Source: Funneliformis mosseae
Taxonomy: Eukaryota > Glomeromycota > Glomeromycetes > Glomerales > Glomeraceae
NCBI GenBank assembly: GCA_910592005.1
Contig: CAJVPP010002958.1
Location: 1 to 13,031, forward strand
Reading direction: 5' to 3'
DNA: 13,031 bases
In this document: positions 1 through 8,103 of the stretch, in pieces
Position numbering within the stretch: position 1 is the stretch's first letter
Layout: each line of letters begins with the position of its first letter
The notes under the pieces: model-generated
Databases searched by the model: none
What the model was told of the DNA's origin: nothing
The model's input: the letters and a program-made list of their open reading frames with translations, nothing else
Made by a program: the position numbers and the translations under genes

Positions 1-130
1 ATTATGATAAATGGGTTGCATTAGATAAAATTAAAAGAAAAAAAAAAAGTTCTTTATATATTCTACGATTTGTGATACGATAAACCTGTTAAAACCCGTT
101 GAATTTAATTAGAATTCGCAAAGTTGTTAT

Positions 131-223
131 CAAAACCGTCGAAACTTTTGAGACTCATCGAAACTCATCAAAACCCGTCAAAACTATCGAAACCCGTCGA
201 AACCCGTCAAAATTGTCGAAACT
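131..223. repeat. Degenerate 9-10 bp tandem repeat (GTCGAAAC type)
   Basis: About nine copies of a unit close to GAAACCCGTC follow each other at 9-10 base spacing, with variants such as GAAACTCATC and AAAACTATC. A plus-strand reading frame of 71 codons runs through it (99-314), but its protein only repeats ETRRNPSK-like words that mirror the DNA repeat, and the unit is not a multiple of three. I treat it as a minisatellite, not a gene. Confidence 0.75.
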
Positions 224-242
224 AATTCTGAAAAGTTTCGAC
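215..242. repeat. Perfect 9-bp inverted repeat ending the tandem array
   Basis: GTCGAAACT at 215-223 is followed after ten bases by its exact reverse complement AGTTTCGAC at 234-242. The last unit of the tandem repeat forms the left arm, so the hairpin closes the array. Confidence 0.7.
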
Positions 243-410
243 TTTTGCCAAAATAAGTTTAGGGTTTTGCCTCGCAACTATAATATTTACAATAATTTTA
301 TTAATTTTTTATAATAATTAATAATATTATTTTAATAAATTATTTGTTTTTATTTTTGTTTAATTTTAATTTACATTTTATAAAATTTATTTGAATAAAT
401 ATTTAATATT

Positions 411-1180
411 ACAGAAAGTAAGTTATTTTATTTATTTATTAAATTCTATTAATTTAATTTAATTTTTTATTTAAAATATCTTATTACAGATGGTAAAATT
501 ATTTTAATTTAATTAATTAAATATAATTGAAAAGTAAGTTATTTTACTTACTCTTAAATTATATTTTTATATTAACTTATTTAAATTTAATTAAAATTCT
601 ATTTTAAAAAATTTTTTAATATACATATAGGTTTTATTTATTGATTTATAATCTTATATAATTTTAATGATTTTTTTAAAAATATATATTTTAAAAGGTA
701 AATTATTTTTGATTTATTATCTTTATTTATTTATATATATTAATTTAAAATTTTTAATATTACAGATGATAAATATATTTTTATTTATATATATTAATTT
801 GAAATTTTTAATATTACAGATGGTAAATATATTTTTATTAATATTTTAATTATATATTATATATATTTAAAATTAATTAAAATTTATTTAAAAAAATTAT
901 TTTTATATTTATAGAAAGTAAGTTATATTAATAATTAATATTTATTGATTTGTTTTATACTAATTTAAATTAATAAATGTTTACATATTGTAAAAATATT
1001 TGATATCTTTATATGTAAGTAATATTTATATATTATTATATAATTTAAAATTATTTAAATGTTAACTTATTATAAATTACATATTTATTTTGATTTAATA
1101 AATTATAATAATAATATAGTGTATAAATCATATTTATTATATTTTATATAAAAAACTTTTAAAATATTATAATAGGTAAA
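411..1180 (+). other. Chain of juxtaposed splice acceptor/donor motifs
   Basis: Acceptor-like and donor-like words lie 0-3 bases apart at: ACAG-AAA-GTAAGT (411-423), ACAG-ATG-GTAAAA (486-498), ATAG-GTTTT (627-635), ACAG-ATG-ATAAAT (762-774, donor G changed to A), ACAG-ATG-GTAAAT (816-828), ATAG-AAA-GTAAGT (911-923) and ATAG-GTAAAT (about 1171-1180). Isolated donor-like words also occur at 534-539, about 697-703 and 1015-1020. Zero-length cases have the form of recursive splice sites. In sequence this AT-rich some matches are expected by chance, but the repeated AAA and ATG three-base 'exons' are unusual. Whether any is spliced is unknown. Confidence 0.35.
727..834. repeat. Two-copy 54-bp tandem duplication
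   Basis: Units 727-780 and 781-834 differ at only a few bases and are followed by the start of a third copy. Each unit carries one ACAG-ATG-(G/A)TAAAT motif, so the duplication copied a splice-like cassette. The 18-codon period produces an artefactual repeat in the plus-strand frame. Confidence 0.8.
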
Positions 1181-1275
1181 TTATTATTTTATAATATTTT
1201 AATTAATTTATTATTTTTTTTAAATTTAATTTAAAAATATTAAATTTTAATTTTTATGTTATTATTTTAGTATTT

Positions 1276-4099
1276 AATTTATTTCAAAAATTTGCAATAA
1301 ATAATAATAGTAATGCATAATATAATTTAGCTAAATGTTATCAGAATGGATGGGAAATTGAAATAAATTTAGAAAGTGCATTTTATTGGTATCAAAAATC
1401 ATCTGATCAAAATAATAGTAGTGCACAATATTATTTAGCTGAATGTTATAATAATGGATGGGAGGTTGAAATAGATCTTAAAAATGCATTTTATTGGTAT
1501 CAAAAATCAGCTGATCAAGATAATAATAACGTACAATATTGTTTAGCTGAATTTTTCAAAAAAGTGTGAAAAAAAAGAATTTAAAAAAAGCACTTTATTG
1601 GTATAAAAAGTCAGCAAAAAATGGTAATATCAAAGCATTTTATTGGTTAAAAATAGCAGCAGAAAATGATAGTGAAATTGCACAATATAGTTTAGCTAAA
1701 TGTTATTATAATAGATGGGCAATTAAAAAGAATTTAGAAAAAGCATTATATTGGTCTCAGAAATTAGCAAAAAATAGCAATTTAAATGCATTTTGTTGGT
1801 TAAAAGTAGCAGTAGAAAATGATAGTAAAATTATTCAATATGAATGGAAAATTTATAAAAAGCTAAAAAATACATTTTTTTGGCATCAAAAATTAGTAAA
1901 TAATGATAATATAAATGCACAATATAATTTAGCCAAATGTTATCAAAATGGATGGGGAGTTGAAATAAGTTTAAAAAGAGCATTTTATTGGTATCAAAAA
2001 TTATCTGAACAAAATAATAGCAATGCACAATATAGCTTAGCTGAATGTTATAAAAATGGATGGGGAGTTGAAATAAATCTTAAAAATGCAATTTATTGGA
2101 ATCAAAAATCAGCTGATCAAAATAATAGTAATGCACAGTATAATTTAGCTAAATTTTTTCAAAATGGATGGGAAATTGAAAAAAATTTAGATAAAGCATT
2201 TTATTGGTATCAAAAGTCAGCAAAAAATGATAATACAAAAGCATTTTATTGGTTAAACGTAGTAGCAGAAAATGATAATGAAATTGCACAATATAGTTTA
2301 GTTAAATGTTATTATAATGGGTGGGCAATTGAAAAGAATTTAAAAAAAGCATTATATGGTATCAACAATTAATAAAAAATGGTAATATAAATGCATTTTA
2401 TTGGACAAAAGTAACAGCAGAAGATCATAATGAAATAGCATAATATATTTTAGCTAAATATTATTATTATGAATGGGAAATTAAAAAGAATTTAGAAAAA
2501 GCATTATATTGATATTAAAAATCAGCAAAAAATGGTAATATAGAAGCATTTTATCAATTAAAAATAATAGCAGAAAGTGATAATGAGATTGCACAAAATA
2601 ATTTAGCTGAATGTTATCAAAATGGATGGGGAATAAAAAAAGATTTAAAGAAAGCATTTATTTTGTATAAAATATTAGCTAAAAGGGGTAATATAAATGC
2701 ACAATATAGTTTAGCCAAATGTTATCAAAATGGATGTGGAATTGAAAATAACTTAAAAAAAGCATTTTATTGGTATCAAAAATCAGTAGAAAATGGTAAT
2801 ATAGAAGCATTTTCTTATTTACAAATTTTAGCAAAAAGTGAAAATGAAATTGCATAAAAATCTTTAGCTGAATGTTATCAAAATGGATGGAGAACTAAAA
2901 AGAATTTAGAGAATGCATTATATTGGTATCAAAAATCAGCAAAAAATGGTAATATAGAAGCATTTTATCTGTTACAAACCTCAGTAGAAAATGATAATAC
3001 AGAAGCATTTTCTTATTTACAAATTTTAGCAGAAAGTGAAAATAATAATGCTCAATATTGTTTAGCTGAATTTTTTCAAAAAAAGTGTGATAAAAAGAAT
3101 TTAAAAAAAGCATTTTATTGGTATAAAAAGTCAGCAAAAAATGGTAATATAAAAGCATTTTATTGTTTAAAAGTAGCAGCAGAAAATGATAATAAACTTG
3201 CACAATATTATTTAGCTGAATGTTATAATAATGGATGGGAAGTTGAAATTAATCTTAAAAATGCATTTTATTGGTATCAAAAGTCTGCTGATCAAAATAA
3301 TTATAAAGCTCAATATTATTTAGCTGAATTTTTTCAAAAAAAGTGTGAAAAAAAAAATTTAAAAAAAGCATTATATTGGTATCAAAAATCAGCAAAAAAT
3401 GGTAATATAGAAGCATTTTATCAGTTACAAATCTCAGCAGAAAATGGTAATATAGAAGCGTTTTCTCATTTACAAATTTTAGCAGAAAGTAAAAATGAAA
3501 TTGCACAAAAATCTTTAGCTGAATGTTATCAAAATGGTATCAAAAATCAGCAAAAACTGATAATATAGAAGCATTCTCTCAATTAAAAATAATAGCAGAA
3601 AGTGATAATGAAATTGCACAAAAATTTTTAGCTGAATGTTATCAAAATGGATGGGGAATAAAAAAAGATTTAGAGAAAGCATTTATTTTATATGAAATAT
3701 TAGCTAAAAGTGATAACATAAATGCACAATATAGTTTAGCCAAATGTTATCAAAATGGATATGGAATTGAAAATAACTTAAAAAAAAGCATTTTATTGGT
3801 ATCAAAAATCAGCAGAAAATGGTAATACAGAAGCATTTTCTTGTTTAGAAATTTCAGCAGAAAATAAAAATGAAATTGCACAAAAATCTTTAGCTGAATG
3901 TTATCAAAATTGATGGGGAATTAAAAAGAATTTAAAAAAAGCATTTGATTGGTATCAAAAGTCAGCAGAAAATGGTAATAAAAATGCACAATATAATTTA
4001 TCTAAATTTTTTCAAAATGGATTGATAATTAAAAGGAATTTAGAAAAAGCATTTTTTTGGTATAAAACATCAGCTAAAAATGGTAATAAATATGCATAA
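1276..4099 (+). pseudogene. Decayed Sel1-repeat array (about 21 units)
   Basis: Conceptual translation across shifting frames gives about 21 Sel1-like repeats (TPR-like helix pairs; motifs LAxCYxNGW...KAFYWYQKSA...AQ). Units are 36 residues, or 51 or 66 where one or two extra 15-residue blocks such as AFYWLKIAAENDNEI are inserted. In-frame stops lie at 1318-1320, 2441-2443, 2510-2512, 2516-2518, 2855-2857, 3911-3913 and 4097-4099. Frameshifts lie near 1553-1572 (homopolymer changes, stop 1567-1569), 2357 (one T lost in TATTGG) and 3780-3787 (one A gained, stop 3823-3825). A deletion near 3536 joins two repeats out of frame (stop 3566-3568), and an in-frame deletion removes about nine codons near 1840. 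Open stretches include 1566-2369, 2519-2854 and 2858-3565; the last spans 236 codons without any ATG. It is adjacent to and in the same orientation as the intact Sel1-kinase gene, and reads as its lost 5' part. Sequencing error could explain the homopolymer shifts but not the substitutions. Confidence 0.85.
2519..3934 (+). repeat. Higher-order duplication inside the Sel1 array
   Basis: Segment 2519-2908 corresponds unit for unit to 3544-3934, about 1,025 bases downstream. Both run SAKxxNIEAF, LKIIAESDNEIAQ, LAECYQNGWGIKKDL, KAFILY, NINAQYSLAKCYQNG, GIENNLKK and then KSLAECYQN. The FILY block occurs nowhere else in the array, so this is a block duplication, not independent units. The second copy has one extra A at 3780-3787. 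A second pairing (YYLAECYNNGWEVEI followed by YxLAEFF) links about 1425-1600 with about 3205-3380. Confidence 0.7.
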
Positions 4100-6408
4100 T
4101 ATAGTTTAGCTGAATGTTATCAATATGGATTGGGAGTTGTAATAAATTTAGAAGAAGCATTTTATTGGTATCAAAAATTAGCAAATCAAAGTAATAGTAA
4201 TACACAATTTAGTTTAGGTAATTGTTATTATTATGGAAAAGGTATTGAAAAAGATATTAATAAAGCATTTGAATATTTTGAAAAATTAGCAAAACAAGAA
4301 AATAATGATGCACAAAATATTTTAGGATCTTTTTATGAAAAAGGTATAAATAGAGAGAAAGATTTAGAAAAGGCATTTGTTTGGTATTATAAAGCTGCCA
4401 AAAATGGAAATAAAATTACACAATATAATTTGGGTAATTTTTATTATTATGGAAAGAATATTAAAAAAGATAATAATAAAGCATTTGAATGGTATGAAAA
4501 ATCAGCTAATCAAGGATATTGTAATGCACAAAACGATTTAGGATATTTTTATGAAAAAGGTATAAGTGTAGAAAAAAATTTAGAAAAAGCATTTTATTGG
4601 TATCAAAAATCTGCAGAAAATGAAAATATAGTTGCACAATGTAATTTAGCTATTTGTTATCATTATGGATTAGGAATTAAAAAAAATATGGATGAATCAT
4701 TAAAATGGTATAAAAAATCAGCAGAAAATGAAAATGAGTTTGCACAATATAATTTAGGTTTTTTTTATGAAAAAGGTGTAACAATTAAAAAAGATCTTAA
4801 AAAAGCATTTTATTGGTATCAAAAATCAGCAGAAAATGAAAATGAAATCGCACAATGCAAATTAGGATTATTTTATGAAGAAGGTATGGGTATTAAAAAA
4901 GATTTAGAAAAAGCTTTCTATTGGTATCAAAAATCAGCAGAAAATGGAAATAGAGATGCGCAGTATAATTTAGCTAAATGCTATGAATATGGAATAGGGA
5001 TAAAAGAAGATTTAAAAAAAGCATTTGAATGGCATCAAAAATTAATAAAAAATGGAAATAAACCTGAAAAAAGTGTTGGAAAATATGTAGATAATCAGAA
5101 TAAGAATAATAATAATACAATTGAATTTATTAATAATTCGTTGGAAAATAAAGTTAAATTTATATCATTTAATGAGTTAATTGATTCAGAACCACTTGAT
5201 GAAGGAGGGTTTGGAAGTATAATTAAAGCAACTTGGTTAAAAACAAGCGATTATATTGTTTACAAAAAATTAACTAACACAGGAGCATTAAAATGCGATA
5301 AATTAAATGCATTTATTTATGAATTAAGAGTACATTTGCGTCTTAATTATAGTAATCGTATTATACGTTTCTTAGGTATTAGTCAAGGTAATTAATATAA
5401 TAAATTATTGTTTTTTTTAAAAAAAAAAAAAACAAAAAAATCTCATTTGATATTTTTACAGATCAAATTACTAAAGAATTTTTACTCGTAATGGAATATG
5501 CTAATGGTGGTAATCTTCACAATTATCTTAATTATAATTTTAAAAATTTAACTTGGGACGATAAGAAGAGATTAGCATTTCAAATCGCAGATGGATTGAA
5601 TTATTTACATAATGAGGATGTCATTCATAGGGATCTTGTAAATATTGCTTTTATTATTTTATATATATATATTTATGACTTATTATTAATTTATATTTTA
5701 TTTAGCATTCTAAAAATATAGTAATTCATGAAAATAATGCCAAAATCACAGATTTCGGTATTTCAAAAATTGAAAATAATTCAACTATACTAATTGGAAC
5801 TTTTGGTAAAGTTGCCTATATGGAACCTCAAATACTTGCAAATCCAAAATTTCAATATATTAAACCTTCAGATATTTATAGTTATGGTGTATTGATGTGG
5901 GAAATTTCTAGTGGACATCCTCCATTTAGAAATTATGATCATGATAAAATTTTATTTGCTATTATTAATAAAACTCGTGAAGATGCCAAATCAAATACTC
6001 CTAAAGATTATGAAAAACTTTACAAAAATTGCTGGCGCCAGGAACCCAAGCAAAGACCAACTATTATAGAGATATTAGAAGCATTTTCAAATATGGGCTT
6101 TAGAAGAAGTATTAAAAATGAAACATCCGAAGGTACTTATTTGTATAAGTAATTAATATTTTTGTTTTATAACTGTGATATATTTTAATTGAGATAAATA
6201 TTTTAAATATTTATAGAAAATGATGCAACATCAAATAATTCTGTTTCTGAATCACATGTCGACAATAATTCATCTGAAAACATTCAGTTTGATACTTTTG
6301 CAGAATTATCTGGTACGTTTATCTATTTGGTTTTAAATCTTGTAAATTACATGCTTATTAATTCATATTCTTAACATTATAGTAACGGATTCTAAATATC
6401 AAATATAA
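4100..6408 (+). CDS. Sel1-repeat / tyrosine-kinase-like protein kinase, 5' end unresolved
   Basis: Five exons are proposed: 4100-5387, 5462-5637, 5706-6132, 6217-6312 and 6383-6408. Phases agree throughout and give 670 residues from 4100. The frame opens after a stop at 4097-4099 and its first ATG is 4688-4690; from there the product is 474 residues and keeps only three and a half Sel1 repeats. Residues 1-324 are nine Sel1 repeats of exactly 36 residues, a TPR-like scaffold expected to bind partner proteins. The kinase domain follows: Gly loop DEGGFGS (about 367-373, with Asp where the first Gly is usual), Lys 389 in IVYK, HRDL 485-488 split from HSKN 489-492 by intron 2, DFG 504-506, MEP 527-529 in the APE position, and DIYSYG. 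All catalytic residues are present, so activity on Ser/Thr or Tyr is likely. The C-terminus is an Asn/Ser/Glu-rich tail ending SKYQI. No signal peptide or membrane segment is seen. If intron 3 is retained, translation stops at 6150-6152. Confidence 0.85.
5388..5461 (+). other. Intron 1 (74 bases, phase 1)
   Basis: The donor GTAATT follows CAAG and the acceptor is TTTTTACAG. Splicing joins GISQ to DQITKEFLLV, restoring an ordinary kinase hinge region; without it the frame stops at once. The intron contains a T8-A14 run (5411-5432). Confidence 0.9.
5638..5705 (+). other. Intron 2 (68 bases, phase 0)
   Basis: The donor GTAAAT directly follows the codons for HRDL, and the acceptor is TTTATTTAG. 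Splicing restores HRDLHSKN, the catalytic loop. Reading through would end the protein at 5719-5721 without a DFG motif. Confidence 0.92.
6133..6216 (+). other. Intron 3 (84 bases, phase 1)
   Basis: The donor is GTACTT after GAAG; the acceptor is TTTATAG. This choice is forced by phase. The nearby donor-like GTAATT at 6149 would put the next exon in a frame with an immediate TGA, whereas the GTACTT donor opens 31 further codons plus a split codon. Confidence 0.7.
6313..6382 (+). other. Intron 4 (70 bases, phase 1)
   Basis: The donor GTACGT follows TCTG and the acceptor is CATTATAG. It leads to a last exon of 26 bases ending with TAA at 6406-6408. If it is not removed, the frame continues to a TAA at 6372-6374, so the protein end differs by a dozen residues. 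Confidence 0.6.
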
Positions 6409-6808
6409 GGATTGTATAAATTTTTCTTTTACTATTAATTCATATAATTTAAACAGTTTAAGCGAGCACTGTATAGTAGCTAAAAGCAGTTTGTAATCGC
6501 ATAAATAAAATATTTATTTAATATAATTGTGAAGTTATAATAAATTATATAACTACTGCGCCAATGACAATTTGTATTACAAATCGTTAAATTCGTATAT
6601 TTCCTGCGCTCCCATCCCAGCAAGGGTACCGCTTCCGTTTTTTGTAATGTCTAAGCTTCCATATGATTATAAAAGTATAAGTTCATAAATGCTACTTCTG
6701 TTTCAGAATTCAGTTAGTTGATCGATCCTAATAAATCAGTGCCAATATCAAGTAAATATACGAGATCAATATAATTCTAAAATCCTTAAAGGGAGATATT
6801 ACAACGAT
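6409..6808. other. Intergenic, 3' flank of the kinase gene
   Basis: No gene is recognised. It holds a hairpin at 6531-6556 (GAAGTTATA/TATAACTAC, eight of nine pairs), an inverted TTTGTAAT...ATTACAAA pair, and a less AT-rich block at 6600-6660. On the minus strand that block reads, for 29 codons (6666-6580), a Gly-rich phrase NGSGTLAGMGAQEIYEFND before a stop. It looks coding but is too short to assign. Confidence 0.4.
6504..6509 (+). promoter_or_regulatory. Possible polyadenylation signal AATAAA
   Basis: AATAAA lies about 96 bases after the proposed stop codon of the Sel1-kinase gene, a suitable distance for 3' end processing. The motif is common in AT-rich DNA, so its weight is small. Confidence 0.4.
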
Positions 6809-7012
6809 TTAACATTTTAGAAAATTGGAAGCGTAGAATGGAACTTTATTTAGTCTTATGTATGCTTTATTGCAAAATATGAACAATAAGGCCAACCCTA
6901 GGTACATATAATTTAAACACGTATTCTGCAGGACATCTGTATGCATATCGCAGTTAATTCTCCGGTTAGCCCGTTTTATGATGGCTTTCAAATAACATCC
7001 ACTCCTATTCAT
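6809..7012 (-). CDS. Uncertain small ORF, 67 residues
   Basis: This ATG-started frame would make a 67-residue protein with a moderately hydrophobic middle (LGLALLFIFC) and several Cys and Arg residues. The open frame extends five codons further upstream to a stop. I do not recognise it. It lies beside the TTAACC element and may be a chance frame or a worn piece of a mobile element; base composition here is less AT-rich, which makes open frames likelier by chance. Confidence 0.2.
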   Translation of the reverse strand: MNRSGCYLKAIIKRANRRINCDMHTDVLQNTCLNYMYLGLALLFIFCNKAYIRLNKVPFYASNFLKC

Positions 7013-7038
7013 TATCTCAACGTCCAATTATCAGAATC

Positions 7039-7283
7039 TGATATCAGTATAGAGGTTGGAACCGGCCTAAAAAGTATTAACCGACCGATTAACCTCTTTA
7101 ACAGTTAATTTATTGGTTAAATTTAACTCGGCTAGCACTATAAATTGGGCAGATCAGGAGTATTTTTTTTTGCAATTTTAGGTCAAAATTATAATTAATT
7201 ATTTTAACCTGTCCTGTTAAAGAATAGCTTTAACCAGTTAACAAGTTAACCATCTAAAAGTTAACCGGCTCATTCCGATATCA
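7039..7283. repeat. TTAACC-rich element with imperfect inverted ends
   Basis: The segment starts TGATATCAGTATAGAG and ends with the near reverse complement of TGATATCGGAATGAG. Inside are at least six TTAACC words and one GGTTAA, several as GTTAACC or TTAACCG. No protein frame is seen. Size (245 bp), inverted ends and lack of coding capacity fit a non-autonomous element of MITE type, but no clear target-site duplication is visible. Confidence 0.4.
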
Positions 7284-7314
7284 ATAATTAAATTTTAAAC
7301 TGACTTTGGTAACT

Positions 7315-7449
7315 TTAACCTGATAAGTCACTCGAAAATGTCACAAAATTGGTTAAGACACGTTGCTCCGTTGATGAACTAACTATATGAACGGCACCTC
7401 TTAAGAAAATTGAGGCCAAAGCGCTTGGATGATTCTCACTTTTAAGTTT
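7315..7449 (-). other. Coding-like open stretch after the kinase remnant
   Basis: Forty-four codons are open on the minus strand with ordinary-looking protein words (ENHPSALASIFLRGAVHIV, then STEQRVL). There is no ATG. It is not kinase sequence that I recognise, and may mark what was joined to the kinase remnant when its C-lobe was lost. Confidence 0.2.
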
Positions 7450-7480
7450 TTAAACTAGAAAGATTATATATAATAAAATT

Positions 7481-8078
7481 CTACCTGTTTAGAGTATGCT
7501 CTGAGTCACCCATCGACCTTCTAATATAATTTTCTTTCAAAAACCGAGGAACGCGATTATCAGTTAACCTCTTGAAAATATCTCTCGAGATATTTTGTGA
7601 ACTTTATAAAATTTTTAAAGCGATTCCTTTATAATGAAGTCTTTGCCATTGGTCACTTTCCTCATCCCTACATAAAATACATCCATCGATCCAAATCGCT
7701 TTAAATACCTTACTAAACCCACCGCTTGCAATATATTCAACATTTTGAATCTTATCAAAAGGTATCCATTCTAATACCCATGACTACTGGTTGCATTTAA
7801 TTAACTCTGTTGTATAAATTCAGCTTTATTGTCATTCGTCCATTTGTTGAAATCTTGTTGAAAATATTTTGAATTACAGGAATTACACCAATAATGACAA
7901 GTATTAGGTTGTCTACACAACCTACACAATCTATGCTTTTTAAATCGTCTTTTTGCTTCTTCATTTGGTATTAATTCGTCGAGCAATTCTTCTTGTTCTT
8001 CAGTTAATCTATACCAGTTAAAGTCTGTATAAATTCAATGCAGAATTCATCGAGCTCGGATATTGTATCTGAACTCAT
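7481..8078 (-). pseudogene. Truncated protein kinase pseudogene (N-terminal module and N-lobe)
   Basis: Read on the minus strand, an ATG at 8078-8076 begins MSSDTISELDEF. After a frameshift near 8010 (stop 8006-8004) the second frame gives RLTEEQEELLDELIPNEE and a Cys-rich module, CRLCRQPNT then YWCNSCNSK, then FQQDFNKWT. This frame ends at a stop at 7803-7801. A third frame gives VLEWIPFDKIQNVEYI, the Gly loop ASGGFSKVFKAIW and the lysine strand IALKIL, with a stop at 7606-7604 and then SSQNISRDIF, a normal start for helix C, up to a stop at 7483-7481. No catalytic loop, DFG or C-lobe follows. The layout matches, from memory, kinases abundant in Rhizophagus; the paired Cys motifs could bind zinc. 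Two frameshifts, two stops and the missing C-lobe make it dead. It converges on the intact kinase gene. Confidence 0.85.
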
Positions 8079-8103
8079 AATCTTTCCTAATAAAGGGTAT
8101 TGA

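Larger units (their letters stand above)
300..1275. other. Extreme AT-rich gene-free stretch with splice-like motifs
   Basis: This stretch is almost entirely A and T and holds no reading frame that looks like protein. The one longer frame (667-849) translates a tandem duplication into Ile/Leu/Phe/Tyr-rich sequence. What stands out is a series of donor-like GTAAGT or GTAAAT words immediately after acceptor-like ACAG or ATAG words. The stretch ends with TTATTTTAG at 1262-1270, just before the first recognisable Sel1 codons, so its right edge could be the 3' end of an intron. Confidence 0.6.

Noticed and set aside
99..314. 71-residue plus-strand ORF at the left edge
   Set aside because: It is the translation of the GTCGAAAC-type tandem repeat; the unit is not a multiple of three and the protein has no other content.
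667..849. 60-residue hydrophobic plus-strand ORF, a possible membrane peptide
   Set aside because: Its repeated Leu/Phe/Ile/Tyr words come from a 54-bp AT-rich tandem duplication, with no support beyond composition.
1831..3506. Three minus-strand ORFs of 65-102 residues across the Sel1 array
   Set aside because: They are antisense shadows of the Sel1 repeats; their His/Tyr/Phe/Leu-rich repeats mirror the plus-strand units.
1318..4099. A changed genetic code in which TAA means Gln, since most stops sit at Gln positions
   Set aside because: The same array also has frameshifts, deletions, TGG to TGA and GGA to TGA changes, and the adjacent living gene and its introns behave with ordinary stops. 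Decay explains everything more simply.
1276..4099. A CRISPR array or other DNA-level spaced repeat
   Set aside because: Units are contiguous, protein-coding in origin and diverged, with no constant repeat and variable spacer.
6149..6216. Intron 3 using the donor GTAATT at 6149
   Set aside because: It leaves phase 2, and the next exon would hit TGA after two codons; the donor at 6133 fits.
6580..6655. Minus-strand Gly-rich phrase NGSGTLAGMGAQE as an RNase H domain of a retroelement
   Set aside because: Only 29 codons are open, the expected Asp is not at the usual place, and no reverse transcriptase sequence is seen nearby; similarity is too slight to claim.
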